Shown: positions 63,701-64,000 of the stretch, piece by piece
How the letters are laid out: each line of letters begins with the position of its first letter
Position numbering within the stretch: the stretch's first letter is position 1
NCBI GenBank assembly: GCA_964393275.1
Contig: CAYMTA010000001.1
Coordinates: 1 to 64,000 of the forward strand
Direction of reading: 5' to 3'
DNA from: SLRI01 sp964393275
Lineage (GTDB): Bacteria; Pseudomonadota; Alphaproteobacteria; Geminicoccales; Geminicoccaceae
Length of the DNA stretch: 64,000 nucleotides
Translations under genes and position numbers: made by a program
The notes under the pieces: generated by a model
Seen by the model: only the letters and a program-made list of their open reading frames with translations
Database searches by the model: none
Told to the model about the DNA's origin: nothing

Positions 63701-64000
63701 CGCTGCAGCTCGATGTAGAGGCGCCCCTCGAAGGCGGACGCCAAGCGGTCGAGGAGGTCCTGGGCGGCATCCCGGTCGTCGCGCTGCAGGAGCCGGCCGA
63801 GCGGCCCATCGGCGCCGCCGGTCAGGACGATCAGCCCCTCGCTCCTGCACGCCAGTTGGTCCAGCGTCAGGCTTCTCTCGCCGGCCCCCTCGAAATGGAG
63901 CGTGCTCATCAGCTTCATCAGGCTGCCGTAGCCCGCCGGGCTCTGGGCCAGCACGGGCAGCAGGGCCGGACCCTGCTGGCGCTCGCGGCGCTGCGGCCGA
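60748..64000 (-). CDS. dnaE: DNA polymerase III alpha subunit (5' end outside window)
   Basis: DnaE is the replicative polymerase catalytic subunit. The ~1083 visible codons run from the PHP domain (QSPAGYGSLMKLMS, then TNDCLFLD), through the C-family polymerase core (GPGRGSGAGSVVAWSLEITD, catalytic PDFDIDF, DFLGLTTLTML, GVFQLESGGMRD, FNKSHAAAYALLAYHTAYLK), to helix-hairpin-helix (IKGVGQAAMQAL) and OB-fold domains (TAELAGVIVAKKEKRTERSRFAFLQISD). The frame is open to the window edge; roughly the first 70-80 residues are missing. The C-terminus ends with GMDPAAAGPGGGTLH. Confidence 0.97.
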   Translation of the reverse strand, partial: RPQRRERQQGPALLPVLAQSPAGYGSLMKLMSTLHFEGAGERSLTLDQLACRSEGLIVLTGGADGPLGRLLQRDDRDAAQDLLDRLASAFEGRLYIELQRHGLEAEALVEPLLLDLAFDRDLPIVATNDCLFLDAAMHAAHDALICIAEGQHVGNDDRRRFSLDYRFKTANEMAALFADLPEAIENTLVIARRCAVEAPAREPILPPFTGPNGRGEVEELRAQARDGLERRLDQTGIRGEAATPYRERLEYELDVIIQMQFPGYFLIVSDFIRWAKKQHIPVGPGRGSGAGSVVAWSLEITDLDPLRFGLLFERFLNPERVSMPDFDIDFCQDRRDEVIRYVEGRYGADRVAHIITFGKLQARAALRDVGRVLGLPFGLVDKISKLVPFNPANPPTLAEAVAMEPRLAEARDGDPAVARMIEIALKLEGLPRHASTHAAGVVIGDRPLDELVPLTCDPRSGSAVTQFNMKDVEKAGLVKFDFLGLTTLTMLRMAEDLVNRRGTALDLASLGLDDASTYALLSRAETAGVFQLESGGMRDALRKLKPDCFEDIIAMVSLYRPGPMDNIPRYINVKHGIEAPEYLHPMLEPILKETNGVIIYQEQVMEIAKQLAGYTLGGADLLRRAMGKKIKAEMDAQRAIFVEGAMARGISRRMADVIFDAVAKFASYGFNKSHAAAYALLAYHTAYLKANHPLEFYAAVMTMEMANQEKLAAYRHEMRQRGIELLPPHVNASLPVFSVEDGARGGVRFALAAIKGVGQAAMQALCAERQARGLFKDLCDLTARLAGKGFNRRLLEALVKAGALDGLAINRATLMASLELAIAHAGAVAAARDSSQEGLFGANGEDVPEPRVTTLEDWPLGERLGHEFDVLGVYLSAHPLDGYGAALAERGVVAVAQVLEAPGRYDGATAELAGVIVAKKEKRTERSRFAFLQISDISAQFEVMLFADVLERSRDLLEIGTAVLITADIRADGDEIKLAAQRLTRLDDVAAGRGELVEIELSDAGAAGRLRPHLREGGKGALVRLVLGLDDGREVVVALPDAISLSHARRPDVERVAGVKRVAACGRAGMDPAAAGPGGGTLH

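Overview
The window is about 64 kb of very GC-rich chromosomal DNA from an alphaproteobacterium. A Rhodospirillales or Geminicoccales-like lineage is plausible, but this is inferred from gene order and not proven. Supporting signs are an aa3 oxidase operon in the order ctaC-ctaD-ctaB-(orf)-ctaG-ctaE-surf1-ctaA, an lptA-lptB-rpoN block followed by a short HprK, RapZ and PTS-Ntr cassette, tsaE-addB-addA-trxA, mreBCD-mrdA-rodA, and one good EcfG-type promoter. Almost everything is core chromosome. No IS element, prophage, CRISPR array or rRNA operon was seen.

Layout. 1-2.4 kb: the end of an NADP-dependent oxidoreductase, a REP-like inverted repeat, an AbrB/MazE-Doc toxin-antitoxin pair lying against a truncated yjbR pseudogene, and a small lipoprotein. 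2.4-6.9 kb (minus): SGNH hydrolase, threonine synthase, M16 peptidase and a D-tartrate dehydratase-like enolase. 7.0-7.4 kb: a small repeat-containing lipoprotein with an EcfG promoter. 7.7-16.9 kb (minus): rsmE, the cytochrome oxidase and heme A assembly operon, and an M32 carboxypeptidase. 16.9-22.5 kb (plus): ubiA, ycjX-ycjF, a likely metal-handling trio (Cys-rich protein, DUF411, cytochrome c) and ppk2.

22.5-31.2 kb (minus): the gltD-gltB glutamate synthase operon runs directly, with stop/start overlaps, into two paralogous exported beta-helix proteins. One has an AlgG-type mannuronan C5-epimerase active site; the other has lost it. This is the most unusual arrangement in the window. 31.5-33.5 kb: an NDUFA9-like protein, tRNA-Leu(CAG) and an RNase D-type exonuclease. 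33.7-36.2 kb: LPS biogenesis (kdsD, lptA, lptB) with no lptC in its usual place. 36.3-40.8 kb: rpoN and the regulatory PTS (ptsN, hprK, rapZ, a mannose-type EIIA, HPr).

40.9-49.5 kb: ahcY, tsaE, addB-addA (double-strand break repair) and trxA. 49.5-52.6 kb: a glutamine-synthetase-like ligase convergent with a thiamine-diphosphate enzyme. 52.6-54.7 kb: leuA behind a leader that looks like a transcription attenuator. 54.9-60.6 kb: the rod-shape/elongasome operon mreB-mreC-mreD-mrdA-rodA. Then tRNA-Val(TAC) and dnaE (5' end outside the window). Many genes are joined by ATGA or TTGA overlaps, so translational coupling is a general feature here. TTG starts recur at these junctions.
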